DNA of 20,208 bases from a bacterium. GTDB lineage: Bacteria; Planctomycetota; J058; JAJDCP01. Location of the stretch: positions 1 to 20,208 of the forward strand of contig JAUIEM010000163.1 of NCBI GenBank assembly GCA_030428695.1. Direction: 5' to 3'. A program made the position numbers and the translations under genes. Below, piece by piece: positions 13,928-20,208 of this stretch. Each line of letters begins with the position of its first letter. The stretch's first letter is position 1. The notes below the pieces were generated by a model. It had not been told where the DNA came from and made no database searches. It saw nothing but the letters and a program-made list of their open reading frames with translations.

Positions 13928-15583
13928 GTGGCCTCCGCGCGCGCTCTCTGCCTGCTGTTCGCCCTCGCTCTCATCGGCTGCGGCGACACCGGCCCGGACG
14001 GCGACGGCGAAGGCGGGCCGGTCGGCGACTCCGGCGTGGTCCTGCGGCCCGGCGCGGTGCAGGTGCCCGTCCGCGGCGAGCGCTCCCCCTTCAAGCTGGT
14101 GTTCGCGGTGCCGCGGCTCGAGGACAGCCTGCACGCGGTGCTGCTCGGCCCGCCGAGCTGGCGTCACCTGGTCTACGAGCCACTGGTGCGGGCCTCGGAG
14201 ACCGGCTTCGTGCCGTGCCTGGCGCGCAGCTGGGAGGTCTCCGCTGACAGCCTGCGCTGGACCTTCGTCCTGCGGCGCGGGGTGTGCTTCAGCGACGGCA
14301 GCCCGCTGACCGCGCGGGACGTCCAGTTCTCCGTGCTGCGCCTCGACGCCCCGCGCCATCCGCGGGCGCCGGCCGCGGCGCTGACCCTCGGGCTGCGCGC
14401 CCTGCCGGGGATGCGGGCGGCGGGGGACGACACGCTGCACTTCGTGCTCCCGCGCCACGACTCCGCCTTTCTCGAGCGGCTGAGCCTGCTCGGCATCGCC
14501 CCGCGCCGCAGCGCGCAGTCCGCGCGCCGGGACTACCGCGGCACCGGCCCCTTCGTGCTCGACCGCAGGGGGATCGTCTTCGACGCGGGCGGCAACCCGC
14601 AGCGCTACCAGCTCTCCCGCCACGCCGGGCGCGCGGCCCTCGGCCCGGTGACGGACGGCTACTGGAAGTTCGATCTGGCGGGGCAGCAGCTCCCCTACGC
14701 CGAAGCGGTGCACCTGCGGGCGGTGCGCGACCCCCTGCGGCGCTTCCGGGAGGGCAGCCTGCACGCCGTCGAGCTGTTTCCGCAGCGGCTCGACCGGCTC
14801 CTGTCCAGCGCGCGGCGATACACCTTCCGGCTCGCCTATCTGCACGGCCAGACGGATGATCTCGAGCTGCACTTCCACCAGGGCCCCGCCGACACCACCG
14901 AGGCGGCGGCCTGCCGGGTCGCCTGGCTGCGCGACCCGGCCTTCCGGCAGGCGCTGGCCTGCTGTGTCGAGCGGCGCGAGCTGCTCGACCGCGCCCTCGG
15001 CGGCCGCGACCGGCCTCCTCCCGCCGGCGCCTTCGCCTACGACCCGCGCACCGCCGACAGCCTGCTGACGACCCTCGGGCTCGTCGACCGTGACGGCGAC
15101 GGCATCCGTGAGGATGTCCACGGCCACAAGGTCGAGCTGGTCGCCGAGCAGAGCCCGAGCCTGCTGCTCGACACCGTCTTCGGCCAGCTGCTCGGCCGGC
15201 GCGGCATCGCGATCAGCTTCCGACCGCTCGCCGTCGGGCCGCTCGAGGACGCCCCCGTCGGCTACGACATCGGCCTGCGCCTGGCGCGGCGGCAGGCGCC
15301 AGGCAGCCTGCGCCGGGCCATCCGGGTGCGCCAGGCGGCGCCGCCGACGATGCGCGCGGGGCTCGACGTGGCCTTCGCCGAGGCCTTCGCCGAGCCGGAC
15401 GCCCGACGGCGGCTCGAGCGCTTCCGCGCGATCGAGCAGAGGGTCGCCGCCCGCCTGCGGGTGATCCCCCTGCTCGTGCTTCCGGTCTACGTCGCCGGGC
15501 ACGATCAGCTGCGGGGCTGGAGCCCGTCGGCCCGGGTGCCGCACAACTGGCACAACATCGAAGAGCTCTACGTGCTGCCGTGA
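13928..15583 (+). CDS. Family 5 extracellular solute-binding lipoprotein (oligopeptide/nickel ABC type), orphan
   Basis: 551 aa from GTG 13928, one base after the dehydrogenase stop. The first residues form a lipoprotein signal peptide with lipobox LIGC (Cys18), followed by an acidic Gly-rich linker to about residue 40. The body follows the SBP_bac_5 plan: LVYEPLVRA early, ARSWEVSADSLRWTFVLRRG and FSDGSPLTARDVQFSV (typical family signature), and an Asp-rich DRDGDGIREDVHGHKVEL segment before the second lobe. The family captures peptides, nickel or other solutes for an ABC importer from outside the inner membrane. No permease or ATPase gene lies in the window, so it may serve a distant transporter. 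Conserved Tyr/Asn-Trp/His ends (NWHNIEEL) close the protein. Confidence 0.8.
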   Translation: MASARALCLLFALALIGCGDTGPDGDGEGGPVGDSGVVLRPGAVQVPVRGERSPFKLVFAVPRLEDSLHAVLLGPPSWRHLVYEPLVRASETGFVPCLARSWEVSADSLRWTFVLRRGVCFSDGSPLTARDVQFSVLRLDAPRHPRAPAAALTLGLRALPGMRAAGDDTLHFVLPRHDSAFLERLSLLGIAPRRSAQSARRDYRGTGPFVLDRRGIVFDAGGNPQRYQLSRHAGRAALGPVTDGYWKFDLAGQQLPYAEAVHLRAVRDPLRRFREGSLHAVELFPQRLDRLLSSARRYTFRLAYLHGQTDDLELHFHQGPADTTEAAACRVAWLRDPAFRQALACCVERRELLDRALGGRDRPPPAGAFAYDPRTADSLLTTLGLVDRDGDGIREDVHGHKVELVAEQSPSLLLDTVFGQLLGRRGIAISFRPLAVGPLEDAPVGYDIGLRLARRQAPGSLRRAIRVRQAAPPTMRAGLDVAFAEAFAEPDARRRLERFRAIEQRVAARLRVIPLLVLPVYVAGHDQLRGWSPSARVPHNWHNIEELYVLP

Positions 15584-15605
15584 AGATCCGGAGGGCAGCC
15601 CAGCC

Positions 15606-16349
15606 GTGAGCGCCGTCACCCCGTTCGAGGAAGAGCTACGCCGCGGGCTGTTCCCCTCGCTGCCGGTCGCCTTCGCCGCGCTGACGGAGCCCGCGGAGGC
15701 GGAGGAGGTCTTTCCCCTCGAGCGCGCCGCCGTGCTCACCGCCTGCACGAAGCGCCAGGAGGAGTTCTTCGCCGGCCGTGTCTGCGCCCGCCGGGCGCTC
15801 GGCCGGCTGGGAGCTCCCGATCGCGCGATCGCGATCGGAGAGCGACGGGCGCCGGTCTGGCCGGAGGGCTTCCTCGGCAGCATCGCCCACGCCCGGGGGC
15901 TCGCCTGCGCGGTCGCGGCCCGGACCGAGGAGCTGGCCGGCCTCGGCGTCGACGTCGAGCACCGCGGCCGCGGCATGAAGCCCGCCCTCGAGCGCCTGAT
16001 CTGCCTGCCCGACGAGCTCGCGCGGCTCGAGAACGGGCCGGAGGACCGGGGGCTGGCGCGCTACCTGGTGTTCTGCGCGAAGGAGGCGCTGTACAAGTGC
16101 CTCGCGCCTCGCGTCGGTCGCTTCTTCGGCTTCTCGGCAGCGCGTCTCTGCGAGGCGGGCGAGGGGCGCCTCTTGTTGCGCCTGACCGAGCCGCTCGGGC
16201 CGTTTCCGGACGGGCAGTCCTTCGAGGGACGCTGGCTGCTCGACGGTGATCATTTGCTGACCGGCGTCTGGTGGAAATCTTCCCCCGCGGCCGGCGAGGC
16301 GATAGAATCGCGCGCCGGAGGTGCCGACGATGTCCAGCCCACACGCTGA
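15606..16349 (+). CDS. 4'-phosphopantetheinyl transferase (EntD/Sfp type)
   Basis: 247 aa from GTG 15606, with GGAGG about 13 nt upstream. Motifs in order: KRQEEFFAGRVCARRAL (49-65), WPEGFLGSIAHARG (85-98), GVDVE (114-118, Mg-binding Asp116 and Glu118) and FCAKEALYKC (156-165, Glu160 and Lys164). This arrangement is that of EntD-like enzymes, which transfer phosphopantetheine from coenzyme A to carrier proteins of nonribosomal peptide, polyketide or fatty acid pathways. No carrier protein or synthase is nearby, so it may activate carriers encoded elsewhere. Its last 20 bases overlap the next gene, whose ribosome site lies inside it. Confidence 0.9.
   Translation: MSAVTPFEEELRRGLFPSLPVAFAALTEPAEAEEVFPLERAAVLTACTKRQEEFFAGRVCARRALGRLGAPDRAIAIGERRAPVWPEGFLGSIAHARGLACAVAARTEELAGLGVDVEHRGRGMKPALERLICLPDELARLENGPEDRGLARYLVFCAKEALYKCLAPRVGRFFGFSAARLCEAGEGRLLLRLTEPLGPFPDGQSFEGRWLLDGDHLLTGVWWKSSPAAGEAIESRAGGADDVQPTR
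16303..16308 (+). promoter_or_regulatory. Possible internal -10 element before the PP-loop gene
   Basis: TAGAAT lies within the phosphopantetheinyl transferase end, 17 nt after a poor -35 (TTCCCC, 16280-16285). It could give the PP-loop gene separate expression, starting near 16315. The GGAGG for ATG 16330 would then be at the very 5' end of the message. Weak match. Confidence 0.25.
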
Positions 16350-17373
16350 GAAGCCCGCCGAGAAGAAAAAGCCCGTCGCGGTCTCGCTGATGTCCGGCGG
16401 TCTCGACAGCCAGCTCGCCGCCCGCATGGTCGCCGAGCAGGGCGTCGACGTACGCGCCGTGACCTTCATGACCAGCTTCGGCTGCGGGCCCGGCGAGGGC
16501 GGCGCCTGCGGGCACGACCCGGCGAAGATTCCCCTGCATCCGAAGATCAAGATCAAGCTGGCCCACCTCGGCCAGGAATACATCGACATGGTGATGAACC
16601 CGAAGCACGGCTACGGGAAGAACGCCAACCCCTGCATCGACTGCCGGGCGATGATGCTGCGTTGGGCGGACGAGTACCGCGAGGCGATCGGCGCCGACTT
16701 CCTGATCACCGGCGAGGTGGTCGGGCAGCGGCCGATGTCCCAGCGGCGCAAGGTGATGGGGGTGGTCGACTCCGACGCGGGGGTCGAGGATCGGGTGCTC
16801 CGGCCGCTGTCCGCCAAGCTGCTGCCGGCGACAAAGGCCGAGCGCGAGGGGCTGGTCGACCGCGAGCGGCTCGAGGACATCAGCGGCCGCTCGCGCAAGC
16901 GGCAGATGCGCATGGCGAAAGAGCTCGGCATCGAGAAGTACCCGACGCCCGCCGGCGGCTGCCTGCTGACCGATCCGAGCTTCGGGCGCCGCTTCCACGA
17001 CCTGCGCAAGCACCAGGAGCGGGCGACCGTCAGCGACATCGACTTCCTCAAGGTCGGCCGCCACTTCCGCTTCACCCCGCAGGTCAAGGTGGTCGTCGGG
17101 CGCAACGAGCGCGAGAACGCGATCCTCGAGGAGCTGCGCGAGGCGGATGACTGGCTGTTCGTGGCCGAGAGTCACATGGGCCCGTGCGGGGTGAGCCGCG
17201 GCGCGATGGACCCCGCGCTGGCCCCGCGGATCGCGGGGCTGATCGCCGCCTACGGGCGGGCGAAGGCGGGGGAGACGGTCACTGTGCGCTGCGGGGCATC
17301 GGCCGATCCGCAGTCCTGCGTCGAGGTGGTCGCCACCGATCGGAAGGACTTCGCGCCGCTCGCCGTGCGCTGA
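16330..17373 (+). CDS. PP-loop ATPase of the tRNA thiouridylase type (MnmA/ThiI-like)
   Basis: 347 aa. ATG 16330 is preferred over the in-frame GTG 16321 because GGAGGTG (16317-16323) is the ribosome site for the ATG. The PP-loop SGGLDS is at 22-27 and binds ATP to adenylate a substrate. Residues 101-105 (PCIDC) hold a CxxC pair (Cys102, Cys105), TGEVVGQRPMSQRR (127-140) and RPLSAKLLPAT (158-168) are strongly conserved in this group, and PAGGCLLTD (207-215) holds Cys211. Three such cysteines suggest an iron-sulfur cluster or sulfur relay, as in TtuA/TtcA-type thiolases (inference). The C-terminal third (VGRHFRFTPQVKVVVGRNER) is a small added domain common in this group. Likely acts on tRNA uridine. 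It overlaps the preceding gene by 20 nt. Confidence 0.78.
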   Translation: MSSPHAEKPAEKKKPVAVSLMSGGLDSQLAARMVAEQGVDVRAVTFMTSFGCGPGEGGACGHDPAKIPLHPKIKIKLAHLGQEYIDMVMNPKHGYGKNANPCIDCRAMMLRWADEYREAIGADFLITGEVVGQRPMSQRRKVMGVVDSDAGVEDRVLRPLSAKLLPATKAEREGLVDRERLEDISGRSRKRQMRMAKELGIEKYPTPAGGCLLTDPSFGRRFHDLRKHQERATVSDIDFLKVGRHFRFTPQVKVVVGRNERENAILEELREADDWLFVAESHMGPCGVSRGAMDPALAPRIAGLIAAYGRAKAGETVTVRCGASADPQSCVEVVATDRKDFAPLAVR

Positions 17374-17389
17374 TCATGGAGGCCGCGCG

Positions 17390-18733
17390 ATGCGGACGTT
17401 GACCCTGACCCTGCTGTGCGCCACCGCGCTCTTCGCCCAGGACCTCGGCTACGTCGAGATGCCCGAGGCCGAGGACGGCTCGTACATCCTCGCCTCTTCC
17501 CCGGGCTCGAACCGCGCCTGGGGGCTGCCGGAGACCATCCGCCATCTGCAGCTGGTCGCCCGGGAGTGGCACACGCGGCACCCGGACGGCCCGGTGCTCC
17601 GCATCGGTGACATCTCCAAGGAGGACGGCAGCGACTTCCCGCCGCACAAGACCCACAAGGACGGCTGCGCGATCGACATCACGACGCGGCCGAACATCTG
17701 CCACGTCGACTGGGAAGACCAGACGCTGACCGCCGAGCTCGCCCAGCTGATCATCGACCTCGGGGCCACGCAGATCCTGTACAACCACGCGGACGTACAG
17801 GCGCTCAACCCGTCGATCATCCGCGAGTGGCCGAAGCACGACGACCACTTCCACGTCGTCGTCGACCCCGACCGCGTCCCGCGCGAGGGCGTGCCGACAC
17901 TGGTCGCCGACGCCGGCTGGCAGAACGGCGCCTGGCTGGGCTCCGACCGCTACGACGGCAGCTTCGCGCCAGCCTGGCGGCTGATCCCCGCCCAGCTCGA
18001 CGTCCGCGACCGGCCGCTGGCCTTCGACGCCCGCGTCGAGGTCGCCGACGCCGACGGGACGGTCCTGTACGACAGCGGCAGCTTCTCCGACACCGAGCGC
18101 CTGCACGCGGTGTCGCTCGCCCTGCCCGAGCTCGGCGCGCTGCGCTGGCGGGTGCGGCTCGCCAGCGCCGAGGCCGAGCTGTCGACGGGCTGGCTGGAGC
18201 TCGGGGTCGACCTCCTGCCCCCGACGGTCACCCCCAGCGCCCCGGCGGAGGCGAGCGAGGTCGACGCCAACCCGCGCCTGGAGTGGGGCTACACTGATCC
18301 GGGTGAGGGGACGCAGGCCTGGTTCGAGGTCGAGATCAGCACCTCGAAGCGGCAGACCAGGGTGACGACCCTCGAGCGGCAGGCCGGCGCCGCGACCAGC
18401 TTCCGCCTGCCCGGCAAGCTGAAGAAGAACCGCACCCACTTCTGGCGGGTGCGGGTCGGGGACGGCCACGGCAACGAGGCGGTCAGCGCCTGGGCCAGCT
18501 TCAAGCCCGGCGCAGAGTATCGCTGGCGGCCGCCGGTCGGGCGCGTGACCAGCGAGACCCTCAACCTGCGCCGTGGGGCGGGCACCAACTGGGCGATCAT
18601 CGCGCCCCTGCCGCGGGGCCACGAGTTCTACATCGTCGGCGAACGCGGGGACTGGCTCGAGGTGCAGACCCAGATCGGCGACCGGGCGGTCGAGGGCTTC
18701 CTGCACGGCGGGTACATCGAACGGGTCGACTGA
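17390..18733 (+). CDS. Secreted M74-type murein endopeptidase with Fn3-like and SH3b domains
   Basis: 447 aa, ATG 17390 with GGAGG 8 nt upstream, 16 nt after the PP-loop gene. Residues 1-16 are a signal peptide, cut near Ala16. Residues about 30-160 match MepA-type penicillin-insensitive endopeptidases: HKDGCAID (His89, Asp96) and KHDDHFHVVV (His150, His153, His155), giving the expected H-x6-D and HxxHxH zinc-binding spacing. MepA cuts D-Ala-mDap cross-links in peptidoglycan. Residues about 230-375 contain a beta-sandwich linker with an Fn3-like segment (RLEWGYTDPG to WRVRVGDGHG), and residues about 385-447 an SH3b domain (LNLRRGAGTNW to GYIERVD) that probably holds it to the wall. Acts in the periplasm. 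Confident on the peptidase, less on the middle domain. Confidence 0.82.
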   Translation: MRTLTLTLLCATALFAQDLGYVEMPEAEDGSYILASSPGSNRAWGLPETIRHLQLVAREWHTRHPDGPVLRIGDISKEDGSDFPPHKTHKDGCAIDITTRPNICHVDWEDQTLTAELAQLIIDLGATQILYNHADVQALNPSIIREWPKHDDHFHVVVDPDRVPREGVPTLVADAGWQNGAWLGSDRYDGSFAPAWRLIPAQLDVRDRPLAFDARVEVADADGTVLYDSGSFSDTERLHAVSLALPELGALRWRVRLASAEAELSTGWLELGVDLLPPTVTPSAPAEASEVDANPRLEWGYTDPGEGTQAWFEVEISTSKRQTRVTTLERQAGAATSFRLPGKLKKNRTHFWRVRVGDGHGNEAVSAWASFKPGAEYRWRPPVGRVTSETLNLRRGAGTNWAIIAPLPRGHEFYIVGERGDWLEVQTQIGDRAVEGFLHGGYIERVD

Positions 18734-18739
18734 ACCCGC

Positions 18740-19828
18740 TCAGCGTGCCGCCTTCCTCTTCTTGCCCGCCTTCGCGACCAGGAAGAAGCACAGCAGCGCT
18801 CCGAGCAACAGCGGCACGCCGACGATCGGTCGGTGCGCGACCCAGGCCACCGCGATCGTGAACAGGCTCAGGCCGAAGGCCATCAGCCCCGCGAACAGGG
18901 CGACCCCGGCGCCGACCAGGTTGCCGATGAAGGGGATGACGTCGGCGAGGGCGACCAGCGGCGAGAACAGCATCGCGAGGCCGATCGCCATCAAGAGGAA
19001 GCCGCCGAAGCGCAGGCCCCAGGTCAGGAGCGTGTTCTCGGTGCGCAGCCGCTCGAACATCGCCGGCTTGGACAGGAGGCCGACGCGCAGCTCGTTGAAC
19101 GGGTTGCCCTGGGCCGTGGTCCAATCGACCAGGCGGTCGCCCATCTGCATCGCGACGACCGTGACCTCGCTCGGCCCGACCGACTGGAAGCTGATGCGCA
19201 CGTCGCCGATCTGCGGCGCGCTCGGCGTCCCCGTCCCGGCGTACCAGCCCTCGCGGGTGCTCTGCAGGTTGCCGGGCAGGGCGATGACCGGCGTGGCCGC
19301 TTCGGCCGGAGGAGGCAGCTCCTTCCAGGTGTTGATCTGCCCCACCTGGTCCCTGCTGAGGGCGAAGGCGCCGAGGGCGACCGCCTCGGCCTGCCAGGTG
19401 AAGGAGTCGATCGGCTTCCTGGGCGGGTTCGAGCCGCGGTAGGAGTGATCCTCGAAGCGGCTGGAGTCGTGGAAGTCCTCGTCCCACACCTCATCGTAGT
19501 AGTAGGTGTCGATCGTCTCGCTGCCGCCGCCGGTCTTCTTGCGCGTCTCGGACTCCTTGCGCTCCTCGTACTGGTACATCTCGACCTTGCGCTTGAGCCG
19601 CAGGGCCTGGGCGGAGACCTGGAACTCCGGGTCGAGCAGCACCTCCTTCGCGAAGCGGCCCATGTCCGACGCGAGCCAGCGGCCGAGCGGCACCGGGAAG
19701 CCCATCTTGCGGCGCTCGAGCACCGTCGTCGGCAGCAGATCGCGGACCGCATCGGCGAGATCGACGTCGGCGATCCGGACGACGCGCTCACCTGGAGCAA
19801 CAGCGCCAGGACGCCCGAGCAGCTGCAC
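18740..19828 (-). CDS. TMEM43-family membrane protein with a foreign, asparagine-synthase-like N-terminus (chimeric frame)
   Basis: 362 aa by the longest frame; the true start is uncertain. From about residue 66 onward it matches the TMEM43 (LUMA) family: RLKRKVEMYQYEE (77-89), a Tyr-rich DTYYYDEVWDEDFHDSSRF stretch, NPPRKP, and four hydrophobic helices in the last third (about 270-350), ending in a Lys/Arg-rich tail. Family members are multi-pass membrane proteins of poorly known role, with one helix at the N-terminus and the rest at the C-terminus. That N-terminal helix is absent here; residues about 14-66 instead resemble asparagine synthase. The body is thus truncated at its front and fused to another gene's fragment. 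It converges on the endopeptidase gene, the stops 6 nt apart. Confidence 0.65.
   Translation of the reverse strand: MQLLGRPGAVAPGERVVRIADVDLADAVRDLLPTTVLERRKMGFPVPLGRWLASDMGRFAKEVLLDPEFQVSAQALRLKRKVEMYQYEERKESETRKKTGGGSETIDTYYYDEVWDEDFHDSSRFEDHSYRGSNPPRKPIDSFTWQAEAVALGAFALSRDQVGQINTWKELPPPAEAATPVIALPGNLQSTREGWYAGTGTPSAPQIGDVRISFQSVGPSEVTVVAMQMGDRLVDWTTAQGNPFNELRVGLLSKPAMFERLRTENTLLTWGLRFGGFLLMAIGLAMLFSPLVALADVIPFIGNLVGAGVALFAGLMAFGLSLFTIAVAWVAHRPIVGVPLLLGALLCFFLVAKAGKKRKAAR
19631..19789 (-). pseudogene. Fragment of an asparagine synthase (glutamine-hydrolysing) C-terminal domain
   Basis: About 53 residues in frame with the TMEM43-like sequence. LLPTTVLERRKMGFPVPLGRWL is characteristic of the C-terminal end of AsnB-type enzymes (pattern LLP-x-x-[VL]-x-x-R-x-KMGF-x-VPL-x-x-W). 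The catalytic ATP-binding parts of the enzyme are absent. The joint with TMEM43 is near the shared-looking LLDPEF (about 19642-19625). Assignment rests on this one motif. Confidence 0.5.
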
Positions 19829-20208
19829 GCCGACGCGGTGGCGACCGAGCCGCTCCTGCGCGACATCCTCGACGGCGCGGCGGCGGCGGCCGGCGGCGAG
19901 TCGAACTACGGCCCCGGCGGCAAGTTCGCGGTGAAGGGCAAGGACTCGCTGGCGCGCAAGATCGCGGGCGGCAAGCGCGTCGAGGTGGTGAGCGACGCGG
20001 TGCGCGGCTCGATCCTGGTGGACAGCCCCGAGCAGGTCACCGGGGCGGTCACCGCGCTACAGGAGCGGGTGGAGGCGGCCGGCGGCAAGCTCATCGTGGA
20101 CAACAAGTTCGCCAAGCCGAACCCCGCGGGCTACGGCGCGGTGCACGTGGACATGCTGCTGCCCACGCCGGACGGCGGCATGATCCGCTCCGAGGGGCAG
20201 GTGCACAT
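19781..20208 (+). CDS. Partial protein with a RelA/SpoT-like nucleotidyltransferase region; runs off the right edge
   Basis: A plus-strand frame (first convincing codon GAC at 19781) stays open for 142 codons to the edge with no stop. It contains DSLARKIAGGKRVEVVSDAV then RGSILVDSPEQV and, near the end, NPAGYGAVHVDMLL and SEGQVH, in the order of RelA/SpoT domains (a basic patch with a Ser-x-x-x-Lys, an Asp-x-x-x-R-[GS] strand, a G-Y-x-x-x-H and a final E-x-Q-[IV]-x). In the usual family the last motif has Glu one residue before Gln; here Gly intervenes. Such domains make or break (p)ppGpp, or occur as modules of phage or toxin proteins. No start codon or ribosome site can be defined because the frame begins at the mosaic joint. 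Identification is tentative. Confidence 0.4.

Overview
The window is a GC-rich, gene-dense piece of a Gram-negative-type bacterial chromosome. Two lipoprotein signal peptides, a prepilin-like protein, a periplasmic M74-type murein endopeptidase and a receptor-type Ser/Thr kinase with an FGE/sulfatase-modifying domain support this. That mixture is typical of Planctomycetota, Myxococcota and related high-GC lineages; the sequence alone does not decide between them. No rRNA, tRNA, CRISPR array or insertion sequence was seen.

Region 1 (1-7380, minus strand) is a signalling operon read leftward. A 91-aa coiled-coil protein comes first. It is followed by a 1767-aa membrane protein with two complete kinase domains and an FGE-like outer domain, then by a lipoprotein with a caspase fold that has lost both catalytic residues and runs off the left edge. 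A promoter with an extended -10 element lies in front. Five copies of a T-F-[IMV]-[DE] motif in the kinase linker look like phospho-threonine docking sites.

Region 2 (7503-10243, plus strand) has its own sigma-70-type promoter and encodes a single-chain transketolase coupled by ATGA to a short-chain dehydrogenase.

Region 3 (10244-10760, plus strand) is the most unusual part: four tandem paralogous genes of 24, 24, 24 and 27 codons, exactly 71 nt apart. Each stop overlaps the next start (ATGA), and each has an internal Shine-Dalgarno sequence for the next gene. A sigma-54-like -24/-12 sequence, which is also a perfect palindrome, lies 64 nt upstream of the first start. I know of no named system with this layout.

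Region 4 (10757-12744) holds a hotdog acyl-CoA thioesterase and a prepilin-like protein on the minus strand, and a divergent SAM methyltransferase. Region 5 (12734-18733, plus strand) is a tightly packed run: an isocitrate/isopropylmalate dehydrogenase family enzyme, an orphan family-5 solute-binding lipoprotein, a 4'-phosphopantetheinyl transferase, a PP-loop tRNA-thiolation-type enzyme, and an M74-type endopeptidase with Fn3-like and SH3b domains. Their functions are varied, so the close packing looks more like genome compaction than one pathway.

Region 6 (18740-20208) contains a TMEM43-like membrane protein whose N-terminus is replaced by an asparagine-synthase-like segment. It abuts an oppositely oriented, RelA/SpoT-like partial frame. 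This three-part mosaic at the right end may be a rearrangement or an assembly chimera.
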